Assembly (NCBI RefSeq): GCF_039555335.1
Contig: NC_092628.1
Location: forward strand, 82,548,315-82,612,314
Reading direction: 5' to 3'
Source of the DNA: Amphiura filiformis
Taxonomy: Eukaryota > Echinodermata > Ophiuroidea > Amphilepidida > Amphiuridae
Length of the DNA: 64,000 nucleotides
The position numbers and the translations under genes are program-made. The number at the start of each line of letters is the position of its first letter. Position 1 is the first letter of the stretch. Positions 1 to 10,422 of this stretch are shown here, one piece after another. The notes beneath the pieces are model-generated. The model searched no databases, was not told where the DNA came from, and worked only from the letters and a program-made list of their open reading frames with translations.

Positions 1-215
1 GATTTAATTAAGGTGGCCTTAGTACAGTATTGTCCTGGCTGACCAGTGTACACAGTTACAGATATGCCAAAAACCTAAATATATATCTTCTAGCTCAAAC
101 TTAATACAGTGACAAATTCTTCTCAAATTACTGACATCGAGTCATTGAGCACAGTGAAACAACAAATTCCTATCCATGGTTATACATGTATGTTTATCAG
201 TTTTTAATTACTTAC

Positions 216-322
216 TATTAATTTACTACTGCATAAGAGCATTATGTGTGCTTGTCTGGGCTCTTTGCCACAGTGACTGCCATATGTTTCTCCATTTTTG
301 TATGTCAGCATTATCCAGTTGG
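216..322 (-). CDS. M6PR: M6PR-like mannose-6-phosphate receptor, internal exon (downstream of the 810-976 exon)
   Basis: This exon continues the lectin domain of a cation-dependent mannose-6-phosphate receptor, the membrane receptor that carries acid hydrolases from the Golgi to endosomes. On the minus strand the acceptor is TTCTTCCAG before base 322 and the donor GTAAGTAATT follows base 216. Two bases complete the codon split with the preceding exon, then 35 codons follow, ending in phase 0. The peptide includes TNWIMLTYKNG and HCGKEPRQ, which closely resemble the vertebrate receptor segment around the conserved Cys and the sugar-binding Arg (R111 of the bovine mature protein, recalled from memory). 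The residue three before the Cys-adjacent His-Cys pair, a metal-binding Asp in the vertebrate protein, reads Gly here. The next exon, with the remaining lectin domain and membrane segment, is not visible in the first 215 bases and probably lies outside the window. Confidence 0.85.
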
Positions 323-809
323 CTGGAAGAAAGAACAAATGAAAAAAATTAGTTTTCACTTGGGACAAAAAATACTGTGAGGTGATATGTTTAAAATAAT
401 TGTTAACAATAATTTAATGGCTCTGTTATAAGTTTACATTCATCAATCAGAGTTAAAGAATGATGGCATGATTTCACCAGATCCTGTTGTTAGCATCAGG
501 CAACAAGTCAGAGGGATTTTAAATAACTTAATATGTCCCCCATACAGAAATGTTGCTTTGTTTAGATTTATTTTACCGGTACCTCACCAGTTTGAAAAGT
601 GTAAACATTTTGTCTTGGGAATTATACGCCCTTTACCCATCACAATACATACATTTACAACAACATCATCATGTACTGACCAGCACCTGTTCTGTCTACC
701 TGGTATTTGTGAATGACTGAATTTGAAATGATGCTAACTGTACATACAACATGTCACTAAATTCGAGTCCAGAAAAGTGTTGAATGTACATTTTGTAAAC
801 TTTACTTAC
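323..809 (-). other. M6PR-like intron
   Basis: This 487-base interval separates the two receptor exons, with consensus GT (bases 809-808 read on the minus strand) and AG (324-323). Both flanking exons keep one reading frame across it (phase 1). I see no other feature in it; the 82-codon open frame at 468-716 on the plus strand lies wholly inside the intron and resembles nothing. Confidence 0.7.
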
Positions 810-976
810 TGCCAACTTTAATATGGGCACTGTCTATTTTTCCAATGGCATGTGTATCATCTGTATTGTTATCCCAATTGCCATTCTGCATAACTCCCAC
901 CATTCCTTCTATTGGCTCACAAAATTTGATGGTATACGTCCACTCATCATTCTCTGTTAGTTTAACGTCTTTAACT
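810..976 (-). CDS. M6PR: M6PR-like mannose-6-phosphate receptor, internal exon
   Basis: Minus-strand exon of 167 bases: acceptor ATTTTTTAG before base 976, donor GTAAGTAAAG after base 810. It is one base, 55 whole codons, then one base of a split codon, and joins in frame to the exon at 216-322. The peptide contains EWTYTIKFCEP, GMVGVMQNGNW and HAIGKIDSAHIKVG. These follow the order of the vertebrate lectin domain: a Cys-bearing strand, the Gln of GLVQ that contacts mannose (Q66, from memory), then a VGRLNETHI-like strand. One N-x-T sequon (NNT) is present. A neighbouring AG two bases further on could also be used, so the exact 5' edge is uncertain. Exons for the signal peptide and the first Cys should lie at higher coordinates; I could not find them. 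Confidence 0.85.
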
Positions 977-1392
977 CTAAAAAATAAGAAGAGACAAAAC
1001 CATCAATAAATTGCATACATATATTACCATGGTTACTGTACTGAATGTGAGTACTAGTATAGACCCACCTCCCAGTACTATAAGTCCCACCCCCAATTTT
1101 TTTGTTGAAAAAAAAAAAAGCATTTTGTGTCTTAATATGCAAAGTTATAATTTGTGTTCAAAGACAGGAATGCGTTTGAGAAATGATCTTGGAAACTGGT
1201 TCAAATTGCGCAGGGCACATCAGACGATCAGTTGAAGAACAGACAACAGGACTACTATGGACAACAGCAATTACTGTATTTATACATATGGTGGGCAGCA
1301 GGAATTCTCTATGCTTAAAAATAATAATAGCCAGAACAATAGTACAATGAGTAAGCTTCTTTATGATTTTATTAAAACATTGACTGGTATGG

Positions 1393-1513
1393 TTCCTTTG
1401 ACAGCTTAACCATCGTATATGTGCGCGACGTCAAGCGTGTGCATTGGACCTTGTGCAAAATAATACGCGCTAGACGGCTAGCAGTACGCTTAATTTGTAA
1501 AAGGAAATCTGAA
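1393..1513 (+). mobile_element. Short TA-type MITE, copy 1 (degenerate left end)
   Basis: This is homologous and in the same orientation to 62770-62900, with a shared core from TTCCTTTGACAGCTTAAC to AAAAGGAAATCTGA. The left end here has lost the outer bases of the inverted repeat that the other copy still shows. It is non-coding. Confidence 0.7.
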
Positions 1514-1689
1514 AAAAAAACGGTGTGTACTAGACTCGCTTGCCAGTCCTATATACGCCGTACCTATGTATATTAAGGACTGGCTTACGCCATTTTGGAT
1601 GTCAATGGGAAATACACACTTAACGATGTGCGCTGGTCAGAAACTTGAAAAAAATTCTTTAAAATTTCATCAATGTATATAAAAGTGGT

Positions 1690-2025
1690 AACCTTATTGT
1701 GCTTGCTAATTTAAGACTCGGTTGAAACAAAATTAAGGATCGAATGCATTTCAGTGTCCAAAAAGGCAAAATTATCGTCAAAGTTCTGCCGAAATCTGCA
1801 CCCTGAAGGGTTCAGAATTCGAATCAGGAACAAAAATATCCGATCTTTGCGATCAAAAACACAAAATTACAACTTTAAACATACTATTGGCAAAAACATT
1901 ATTACCAAACAATATACATGTAGAATAGAAAATTCGACGTCAATTTCTCAAAATATTGAAAAAACATGCTCACTAGACATTGAGAAAGTACGCAATCTAA
2001 TTCCCATTCAAACGCGTGGGAAACT
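1690..2025 (+). repeat. Dispersed repeat, inverted relative to 63207-63533
   Basis: The sequence beginning CCTTATTGTGCTTGCTAAT and continuing through GCCGAAATCTGCACCCTG matches the reverse complement of 63207-63533 along its length. A 97-codon open frame (1754-2047) lies in this copy, and the other copy has a partly similar but different frame. Neither resembles a family I know, so I treat it as a repeat rather than a gene. Confidence 0.7.
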
Positions 2026-2060
2026 GAAAGCGCATAATCCCCACTAAAGTTAATTTTTTA

Positions 2061-2266
2061 TTACTTCCGTGGTCCGGGTACGCGCTGGTGAATTGCGATC
2101 GCGTGTAAGTGACAAGGTCAAGGTGGCCTACAACGCGCCGCGCCGACGACCAATAGGTCAACCGGCTTGTTGTCAAGTGCGTTGATCAGCCAATCAGCGT
2201 AATTGTTTATTTCTTCTGTGTGTACGCTCATGTACGCTTGGCATACAGCTCGGACCACAGAAGTAA
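2061..2266. mobile_element. MITE-like element with 18 bp terminal inverted repeats
   Basis: The left end TTACTTCCGTGGTCCGGG and the right end CTCGGACCACAGAAGTAA pair as inverted repeats with about three mismatches. The 206-base interior is non-coding and richer in CpG than its surroundings. No target duplication could be fixed. Confidence 0.5.
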
Positions 2267-3650
2267 ATAAAGAATTAACTTTATAGTCAAATGCAGCAAA
2301 CCTTTGACGAGCACGACTACCGTGATTTCGGCGCTAACAACGCGTACGGCGCACAGTTCATTCATAAATTTCCACTCGGCAACTGCATATCGCCTCAGCA
2401 GCCAATCAGAGACAAGTGCGTCCAACGCAGTAAATACGCGATGTATACTTACAATATCAGGGCTGTGACACTCGTATTCAAACCCTGTATAAAAATTGAA
2501 GTCACTTTACGGCAACTTAATTGACACATCGGCAGTTTGAGTGACAGTTGCTAGGCTTTTTCAGTACACCTAGTAACGCCCTGGTAACGCTCAGGCACTT
2601 TAGCCTAAAATTTACAAGACGGTTCGCACAACAACGCTAGCGTATTTCTGCCACGGTGGAACAGACTTATCCTATATTCAATTGACAAGTTTGTATTTGA
2701 TTGACAGTTGCTGGGCATTTTCAGTACACCAAATTTATCCAAGATGGCGCACATCGACTGCCAATTTTTCGGACCCTTTCCAGCAAAAATACAGCTTATT
2801 TAGCCAGTCTCGTCATAGGGTCATCGTAGTTCACCACGTAAACTTGTATGGCTCAAAATTCGGACCGCTCGCCATTAAGTTTACTGCTTTCTGTGTTTTG
2901 AAATTTTAATGATCCCCGATTTCCGGTCGATTATTTTAGCTGTGTCACATCACGTGCATGACGCTAGTGGGTACCAGCCAAACTTCAGAAAAAAAAAATC
3001 ACGATCGCTGATAACGATGTGATATGGGACTTACATAGGATTACAGTTACACAGAGATATTTCTTGCCAACATTTGACCATTTCTAGGTAGCTTGACCCT
3101 ACTTTGTCTGCGTTATATGAAAAAGGACAGTTTATAAGTATGGTAAGTAAATGTGCGATGTTTTGATGTTTTGGGAGACTGGGAGGGATCAGAACAAAAA
3201 AATGATGGCGCCTATTCTTGACTGTGTAATATTCCTTCAACCAGCTGCCGTGCGATAACAGTCTTATACGATGGACAGATAGTATCAGTTTGTGAATGAG
3301 GACATCGTATAAGTTCCTTGTACTAGGGTCATCGAACAGAATATTTTCCTAGCATATTGAGCTAACTCCTCAGCTATTTGGTTTTTCACGATATGATAGT
3401 AATAGAAAGATTCGATCAAATGTTTGCCGTTTTTCGCCATTTAATTTTTTTGGAAACGATGACGTAAACATTGCATCATCTCTTCCACAGGTAATACACT
3501 CCTACACAGCTATGCCATCACATGCATGAAGGCGCATAGGCTGATTTATGTTCAGGCGCAGTCGACATCGTTCTGTGCTAGCTCCCGTTTTTATGTGCCA
3601 AAATGCATTATTTCTTCATGTTTATTTGAGATTTAATTTCATCATTGCTG

Positions 3651-4256
3651 TCTATAAGGCTTGTTTTTCATCTACATCCACGCCAATAGTGAAGCCTTGC
3701 ACCCAAAGCGACATTTGATGTTCATTTTGTGGACTCCTGTTCTGTGTATTTACAACAACTTAGACTGCAGAATTCTGCACCTGCTTTTTACGGCGGGAGT
3801 TGACAACAAAGGATATCACCATGGTCACCCAGATTGCTTTTTAACAACTTTATCCTCCTTCTCTCATCTAGTAGAGAGGATTTACAGCCATTCTACATCT
3901 TCCGGTGAGCCCATTCCATTATTTTATGCTGTGTTGGTCATTCTGTCTTTTGCTGATCATATCCATACTGAACTTGTACAACTTTGACTCAGTCATCAAT
4001 CAAGATGCAGGTCCTACAACTTACCAGCTCTTTGGTGATACTTACAATGTGTTTCCTGCATATCACATGTATCATCATTTGACAATGTTACTAATTCCAC
4101 TGTTCAGTTTAATAATGTTAATTCTGATCAAGATATGCCAAATCAGTTCCAAACCTCTCCAAACTTCTTTGTGTACTGGATCAAGATGTCAGGTCTAGAT
4201 TTTGCTAATGCATCATCTACAATTTCTGCTAATGAATACAGACTTGATGTCACTAA
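3651..4256 (+). other. Probable 5' region of the plus-strand LINE
   Basis: The stretch leads into the LINE frame, which opens only after a stop at 4254-4256. Several short overlapping open frames occur in all three phases (3661-3987, 3905-4198, 4135-4374) without recognisable domains. I take it as 5' untranslated or decayed leader sequence; the true 5' end of the element cannot be placed. Confidence 0.4.
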
Positions 4257-6620
4257 GATCAAACTTATCAAGGTCGTCAGTTCTTTAAAACGTCAACCTG
4301 TGAAGCCGTCAGTGTCCGTAGCAATCGTGCATACTTGCTGGTTATTTTGCTACTGGCAAATGACACTGAACTAAACCCAGGGCCACGCCCTATCAAATAC
4401 CCATGTATGGTTTGTCATAAGCCAGCCAAATGGGGGCAATCTTGTCTCCAGTGTGATTCATGTGATGGATGGTACCACACAGAGTGCATGAACATGCCCA
4501 CCCATCTGTATGAAACATATGCAAACTCCAATATATCCTGGATATGTGGTGAATGCGGCCAGCCAAATGTTAGCCCTCCAGCTTTTAACACTGCCACTGG
4601 CCTTCCTCTGTCCAACTCGTTCAGTTTTCTTGATACACCGGAACTCTTAGGTACCGGTGCTCCAACTCCTCATGAAGAAGAGCCCCAGCCTTCACAACCA
4701 CAAACCCAAACCACCAAACACAAGTCTCGGGGAGCTAACCCGCGAGCTAACTCAAACCTGAAATTCATCGTGGTGAATTGTGACGGTCTGTATAGCAAGG
4801 TTCCCGAATTACAAACTTTGATTGATTGTCACAAACCAGATGTTATTATAGGAACCGAATCCCACCTCAATAGTAGCATCCTTACACCAGAGATTACTCC
4901 TCCCGGTTTCACCACGTTCAGACGAGACAGGCTTAACAGGAGAAAAGGAGGGGTCTTCATAATGGTTAAAGAAAACTTGATAGCTACTGAATGTAGTGTT
5001 ACAGCGACAGAGGCTGAGCTGCTCTGGATTGTTCTACAGATACATGGTTATAAGCCTCTTGTCATCGGGTCTTTTTATCGCCCTCCAAAATCACCCAATA
5101 GCATCCTCCAAGATCTCTCATCCTCACTATCGGACTTACATGTTGATTCAAGTTTGAAGAATTATGCTATCATTGTTCTCTGCGGAGATTTTAATCTGGC
5201 CGACATCGACTGGATAAACAGAGCGGTCAAACCATGTGCTGTTGAGCCAGCAAACTGTTCCTCATTACTCAACATCTGTAATGACAACTTTCTTGACCAA
5301 ATGGTCACCGAGCCCACAAGAATATCAGGGGCCACTCGAAGTATTCTCGACCTCGTCCTCACATCTCACCCAGGCTTTATTAATAACTGTTTAGTGCCTG
5401 CTGGTATAAGTGACCATGAAATGGTCTTCTTTGAGTTGAACTTCAAGCCCAAAATTAGCAAAAAAGCTCAGCGTAAAGTTTTCATGTATAGCAGGGCCAA
5501 CACTGACAGTATGCAACATGATCTTCTAGACTTCCAGCAGTGCTTTCTTGCCAACCATCCTGAGAAATGCTCAGTGCAAGACAACTGGGACAATTTTAAA
5601 GGCACTCTCATCAATCTCATGGAAAAACACATTCCAACTAAGTTATCCAAGAAGAGTCAATCCAACCCATGGATTACAAATGATGTTAGAAGGAAAGCAA
5701 AAAAGAAACGGAGACTTTACAACAAAGCAATACGCTCAGAAAAATCTCAAGATTGGAGTGAATGCAAACTCAATCAAAAGGATCTGAAAAAGGAAATCAA
5801 ACAAAATTACTGGGAATTTCAGAACAAAATCTGCTGTGACCTGGAGGACAAAAACAACAAGTCCTTCTGGAGTTTCATCCGTTCTAAGAAACAAGACTCA
5901 TCTAACATTAAGGATGGAACCAGTGTCATTTTCAGTGCAAAGGGTAAAGCATCTACTTTCAACAGTCAGTTTCAGTCAGTCTTCACCACTGAAAATACCA
6001 CCAACATACCAGATATGGGTTCACCCTTAGTTCCACCAATGGATCACATCTCTGTGACAAATGCCGGGGTTCTTAAGCTTCTCCAAGATCTCAAAATCAG
6101 GAAAGCGACAGGCCCAGATATGATCCCTGCCAGGATTTTGAAGGATTATGCTGCAGAGGTGTCACCAATCTTGACTTTCATATTCCAGCAGTCACTAGAT
6201 TGTGGTATGTTACCCGCTGACTGGATAACCGCAAACATTGTTCCCATTTACAAAAAAGGAAATAAGAGCATCCCAAGCAACTATCGTCCTGTCTCCATCA
6301 CTTCGATATGCTGCAAATTGGTTGAACACATAATATACAGCCAGGTTATGGCCCACTACGATAAGCACCAGATCCTTGTTGACACTCAGCACGGTTTTCG
6401 TCCTCAACGGTCATGTGAAACCCAGCTCATCATCACATCACAGGATCTCGCTAAGGCTCTTGATGATCGTCAGCAAGTTGATGCAGTTGTATTAGACTTT
6501 AGCAAAGCATTTGACCGAGTCCCACACCAACGTCTGCTTACTAAGTTACACCACTATGGCATTAATGCTTCTCTGCTTCAATGGATCAAATTTTTCCTAC
6601 CAGGCGCTCCCAACGTGTAA
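4257..6620 (+). pseudogene. CR1-like LINE polyprotein, N-terminal part (2A-like motif, PHD finger, AP-type endonuclease, start of reverse transcriptase)
   Basis: This encodes the replication protein of a non-LTR retrotransposon. Counting from the TTG at 4335: a hydrophobic stretch and 2A-like motif (residues 1-17); a PHD finger with Cys 24, 27, 40, 43, His 48, Cys 51, 71 and 74; a linker rich in Pro, Gln and Thr; an endonuclease from about residue 143 (IVVNCDGL, then GTESHL, GDFN and SDHEM); and reverse transcriptase from about residue 600 (RKATGPDMIPARIL, NYRPVSI, HGFRPQRSCE, VLDFSKAFDRVPH). There is no in-frame ATG between the upstream stop (4254) and the PHD finger, so the start is lost or upstream in another frame. 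The frame ends at 6620; a one-base-scale shift near 6592-6610 moves the reading into 6581-7414. PHD fingers are known in CR1-like LINEs. It acts in cis as RNP and nicking/reverse-transcribing enzyme in intact relatives; this copy is dead. Confidence 0.9.
4362..4385 (+). other. 2A-like ribosome-skipping motif
   Basis: The codons spell DTELNPGP, matching the 2A consensus D-(V/I)-E-x-N-P-G-P except Thr at the V/I position. It is preceded by a Leu-rich hydrophobic run (LLVILLLAN), as in other 2A sequences. Family knowledge places the break between the last Gly and Pro, directly before the PHD finger. 2A-like motifs at this place are established for sea-urchin and other invertebrate non-LTR elements. 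Activity of this Thr variant is unknown. Confidence 0.75.
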
Positions 6621-7414
6621 TCATTGACGGGGAATCATCTGATTTTGTCCAGGTTACATCGGAGGTACCGCAGGGCACGGTACTTGGGCCACTTCTTTTT
6701 CTATCTTTCATCAATGACATCCCATCTGGCATTACATCCAAACTCCGGTTATTCGCCGATGATTGTCTCATGTATAGGCCCATCAACAATACCAACGACT
6801 GTGTTCTGCTGCAACAAGATCTCAATCGCCTTCACCAATGGTCGTCAACTTGGCAAATGCAATTCAATACTGAGAAATGCCATGTTTTGCGCTTCACCCT
6901 TCGCCGCAATAACATCCACAAGGAGTACAACCTCGGAGGTAGCCAACTGACCACTGTTGCAGAGTCGCCATATCTGGGATTGACGCTTTCATCTAACCTC
7001 TCTTGGCAAACCCACATCACGAATGCTACCAGGAAGGCCAACCAAATTCTTGGGCTCCTTCGTCGCAATCTTAGGGGATGTCCACAGAAACTACGCCAAC
7101 AAGCATACTTCTCCCTTGTTCGGCCTCATGTGGAGTACAGTAGTGTGATTTGGAATCCATACAGCAAAAGGGATGTCAATCGTATTGAGATGATCCAACG
7201 CCGGGCGGCTAGGTTTGTGCTGAAAAGATACCATCACCGAGACAGCGTGACTTCCATGTTGCAAGAGCTTGAATGGAACTCTCTCGAGAAACGCCGCCAA
7301 GCAGCCAGCCTCATCATGATGTACAAAATCCACACCAATGCCATAGCCATCAATCCTGCTCAGTATGTAACACCTATGCTAGCAACCAATACCAGACATT
7401 ATTATATAATATGA
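6581..7414 (+). pseudogene. CR1-like LINE reverse transcriptase, C-terminal part
   Basis: This continues the preceding frame after a frameshift; the two overlap by 40 bases. It carries the core polymerase motifs PQGTVLGPLLF and FADD (6752-6763, the catalytic Asp pair), then the thumb segments PYLGLTLSSNLSW, RPHVEYSSVIWNPY and RIEMIQRRAARFVL. It stops at YYII just after the position where relatives carry TR and a basic linker. The usual C-terminal SFFPRTI...WN segment, present in the fragment at 61187-61507, is missing. The copy is therefore cut at its 3' end near 7400, which is unlike the usual 5' truncation of LINEs. Confidence 0.9.
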
Positions 7415-7971
7415 AGCTTCCATCTATACCACTCATTTTTAGTACTGAATGACGTTTAAATCAAACTGTTCAGTATTTTTACAAAACTGTTCAATATATC
7501 TTGATACCCGCACGCGCATCATCACAATACCCAGAATGCACGCATCACATAAACGCAGTATTCACGTAGAGCGTTCACAAACAGTGATTGAGACTAATTT
7601 TGGTACTGCACGACTCCCTCTGATGTGCAGCAAGTCATGTTGTCCTGCGAAGCACATAAGCAGCACAAAACTGCAGCTAAAATACGGCGATTTCATCGGG
7701 TATAATCTTAGTTAATCAGGTCAGTATCTTAATATTGACGGTGCACAGAGAACATGGTTACTCGTTTCACGGCGGTATTGCAACATTTTCACGGTAAGCT
7801 TACTCAATTGTCTGCGTGGTGCGTGCGTGTGCATTCAATCAACTCAATAACAAGGCCAGCCTAGCCTTGACTAGGCCTAGCCTATGTGTATGCCTAGGCC
7901 TGTGTCTATAAACAGCCTTGTGTTTCTGATGCATGAATGTTTTCATTTATGAGTTTCAGTCAGCTTCATAT
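7415..7971. other. No gene seen
   Basis: The LINE homology stops near 7400 and the sequence here is unrelated to it. It includes CpG-containing unique sequence and a cluster of CTAGGCCTAG-type palindromes at 7865-7905. No exon is supported. Confidence 0.5.
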
Positions 7972-8135
7972 TATATAATAATAATAATATTGATGGCTTT
8001 ATTTCGGTTGTATGAGAATATACTGCACTTGCCATGAATGATATTCAACTCGCCGTACCGGCTCGTTGAATATCATTCATGGCGCGTGCAGTATATTCTC
8101 ATACAACCCTCAATGCCATCCAATATTATATAAGT
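7972..8135. mobile_element. Foldback MITE
   Basis: This is nearly one complete hairpin. The arms at 8007-8050 and 8065-8108 pair almost perfectly around a 14-base loop. Outside them TATATAAT...ATTGATGGC pairs with GCCATCCAATATTATATA. It has no coding capacity. Confidence 0.75.
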
Positions 8136-8173
8136 ACCACCCTAGCAGATTATCAGATAATACCAGTCCGCAT

Positions 8174-8515
8174 CTAGACTGCGGAACTCAGTCCTCAATG
8201 ATAGTCAGTCATTTATCTTTTGGTTGTTATATGACTATCATTTGAGGGACTGAGTTGTTATAATATATCTTCCGAGGTGCAATTTCAGACAATAGCTGGG
8301 GATTAGTGGGGCAGAGGTTATCTATTGAATCCTTTCATGACCACTGAAGCATAGTCAAGTCTGCCAAGGACACTCGGCACAAATTGAAAGACCATCTGAA
8401 CTCTCGACAAAAGAATGCATGCATGTCAGGTCATCGACACCAATTTGGTGTTTGTTATGACACCAATTTGGTGTTTGTTATGCACCTCGAAATATGTACC
8501 TTAAAGTCTGTATCT
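8174..8515 (+). mobile_element. 342 bp non-autonomous element, copy 1
   Basis: Nearly identical to 60045-60392: I count about four substitutions and a single 6-base indel. It is flanked by the 9-base direct repeat AGTCCGCAT (8165-8173 and 8516-8524), a likely target duplication. The 5' third forms a hairpin (AACTCAGTCC... with ...GGGACTGAGTT). Near the 3' end, a 23-base unit GACACCAATTTGGTGTTTGTTAT stands twice in tandem. It is non-coding, and the superfamily is not assigned. Confidence 0.8.
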
Positions 8516-8524
8516 AGTCCGCAT

Positions 8525-9422
8525 CCAACTCTACCAGAATGCTTTCTTTCCACGCACCATAACCTGGTGGAATGCGCTCCCCGCGTCACTGCTGACCTCT
8601 CCTTCGGTGGAGGCATTCCGGGGAGCTGTCACATCCTTCATCTAAGTGGGTCCGGTTTTTTACTTGCACGATGGCTGTCATCACCATGTATATTAGCACA
8701 ATGGACTTTGCACCGCACCTGAGCATAAGTCACAATTCCTTGGCCGCACGTCCGAATGGATTCTGCCAAGTATCAACGTAGACGTAGACGTCATTTGCGC
8801 AAACGAGTGGCTTATCCTATAGTATATTAGTACTCGAGAATCCTTGACAATACGCGCTCGTCAAAGGTTTACTGCATTTGATCATGTGATTATAGTGTGT
8901 ACTTACGTTTTGCCATGTAGAGGTTCTAATAATGTCCTGTATTGCTTCTCTTTGTCACTGTCGACTGTACATTCTCCAAGAACCCCATGCATGAAACGTA
9001 ATATACATAAAAATAACAGCGTGAACTCCATTTCCTGTAATTTGTACAGCATTTTTAATGATTTTTTCAAAGGAAAACCGGGCGACGCACACGGAAATTT
9101 CGTGACAAAATTAATGGCCGACGAGCTTTCTAATTACTACCACTGTTGCCATAAAATGAATTATTTTAAATAATTTTCTTTGTAATTTCTCAATATTTTG
9201 ATTTATCTATTTCTAGTTAACCTAGTTTTCTATGTTTATTATCTAATTTAGAAAAACTAGTGACCGTTTTGCAAGTACAATCCATTTTTTTCAAGTTTTT
9301 ATTTAAACCGTAAAAACTTTGTAGTAAAAAGAAACACCGTTTGTTAAATGCAGCCATGTTTCTTACTCACTCCGGCTCACGTGATACGTGTAACGTGACG
9401 CGTTGGCCAGGCCATCAATCAC
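8525..9422. other. No gene seen
   Basis: The sequence looks unique and AT-rich toward the right end. The open frames of 109-112 codons at its left have no recognisable domain and no splice context. I see no repeat structure. Confidence 0.5.
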
Positions 9423-9425
9423 TCA

Positions 9426-9838
9426 GGGCTGTGCAATAATTATCAGCCCCGGGGGTAAAATTTCGAACGGCTCGCCAAAAATCGCTTGCCCCCCTCTCGG
9501 CCCGCCAAAATCGCTTGCCCCCCTCTCGGCCCGCCAAAATTCTTTGCCCCCCCCATTGAACATGCCAAATTTTTGGGATCCCAAATTCCAAACTTTAAGT
9601 GGTCTAGATGTATGTTGCGAGCGCAGCGAGCAGGAAAATTTGCATATTTAAGCGTTTCCGTACCGTTTTCCTAAGCCTTTTAAAGCATTTTATTAAAAGG
9701 TGCCCCGTGAATGCGTGCTAAAAATCGCTTGCCCCCCTCTCGGCTTGCTAAAATTGCTTGCCCCCCTTTCGTCTCGCCAAAAATTCTTGCCCCCCAATTT
9801 TACCCTCCCCCCAGGGCTCATAATTATTGCACAGCCCC
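9426..9838. mobile_element. C-tract inverted-repeat element, copy 1
   Basis: Terminal inverted repeats begin GGGCTGTGCAATAATTAT and end ATAATTATTGCACAGCCC, with TCA on both sides (9423-9425 and 9839-9841) as a possible 3 bp target duplication. The interior is a series of degenerate units of the form CTCGCCAAAATCGCTTGCCCCCC. It also has a central core GCGAGCGCAGCGAGC followed by TTTGCATATTTAAGCG. The 3 bp TNA duplication would fit PIF/Harbinger, but no transposase is present to confirm it. Confidence 0.7.
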
Positions 9839-9897
9839 TCAGTACGCCAGTGACCATCCTCTATTGTTAATAGGCCTATGCATAGTTGTGCTTATTG

Positions 9898-10150
9898 TTA
9901 TTTCACTCCAGAAAATTGATTTCAATTCTATTCAAATTCAATTCTGTCTACACCTGGAGTCTTACTATTCAATTCCAATTCAATCCACCTTGCTTTAGAA
10001 TTAATTCAATTCGATTCCAATTCATTTTTTAATTTCAAAATCATTTCATTTCAATTCCAATCCATGCAGTGAAATTAACAGTTAATCAATTACAATTCAA
10101 TTCTGAGCATTCATTTCAATTCCAATTCAATTCCAATTCCAATACAGTTG
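9898..10150. repeat. Degenerate CAATTCAATTC minisatellite
   Basis: Runs of AATTCAATTCCAATTC-type words, imperfect and in no fixed period. A second block of the same kind lies at 11515-11760. Confidence 0.6.
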
Positions 10151-10422
10151 CAGTTTGTGTTAATTGACCAAAGGCACACTGCAAAAACTGTGTCTAGAGA
10201 TTGAACACTTTTTTTTTTTTTATTTGTAAACACATGTAAAATCTAAACACAAATGTGAAACTTCAAAACATCAAGTGTTTGATATCTAAACACTAGGCAT
10301 CAAATTACTAAATATGTTTAGGATTTAGACATATTTACAAATCGAGGACAAGATGGTGTCTGGAATGGTATTTAATATCTAGACACTGTTCATGCATGTT
10401 TTAAATGTTACTACCAATCTTA

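Larger units (their letters stand above)
977..3650. other. Non-coding stretch with three dispersed repeats
   Basis: No convincing exon is seen on either strand. The stretch holds the short elements listed at 1393-1513, 1690-2025 and 2061-2266. Around 2742-2760 the sequence CCAAGATGGCGCACATC resembles a YY1-type promoter motif with an ATG in it, but the open frame is short and I do not call a gene. From 2270 to 3650 I see only unique-looking sequence with scattered CpG. Confidence 0.5.

Noticed and set aside
1754-2047. 97-codon plus-strand frame, partly similar to a minus-strand frame at 63042-63335
   Set aside because: The two copies share DNA similarity but neither peptide resembles a known family, and the frames do not start or end alike. 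I keep it as a repeat only.
2742-2800. First exon of a gene starting at ATGGCGCACATCGAC
   Set aside because: The frame closes within about 20 codons and no donor of good quality precedes the stop; only the YY1-like word remains.
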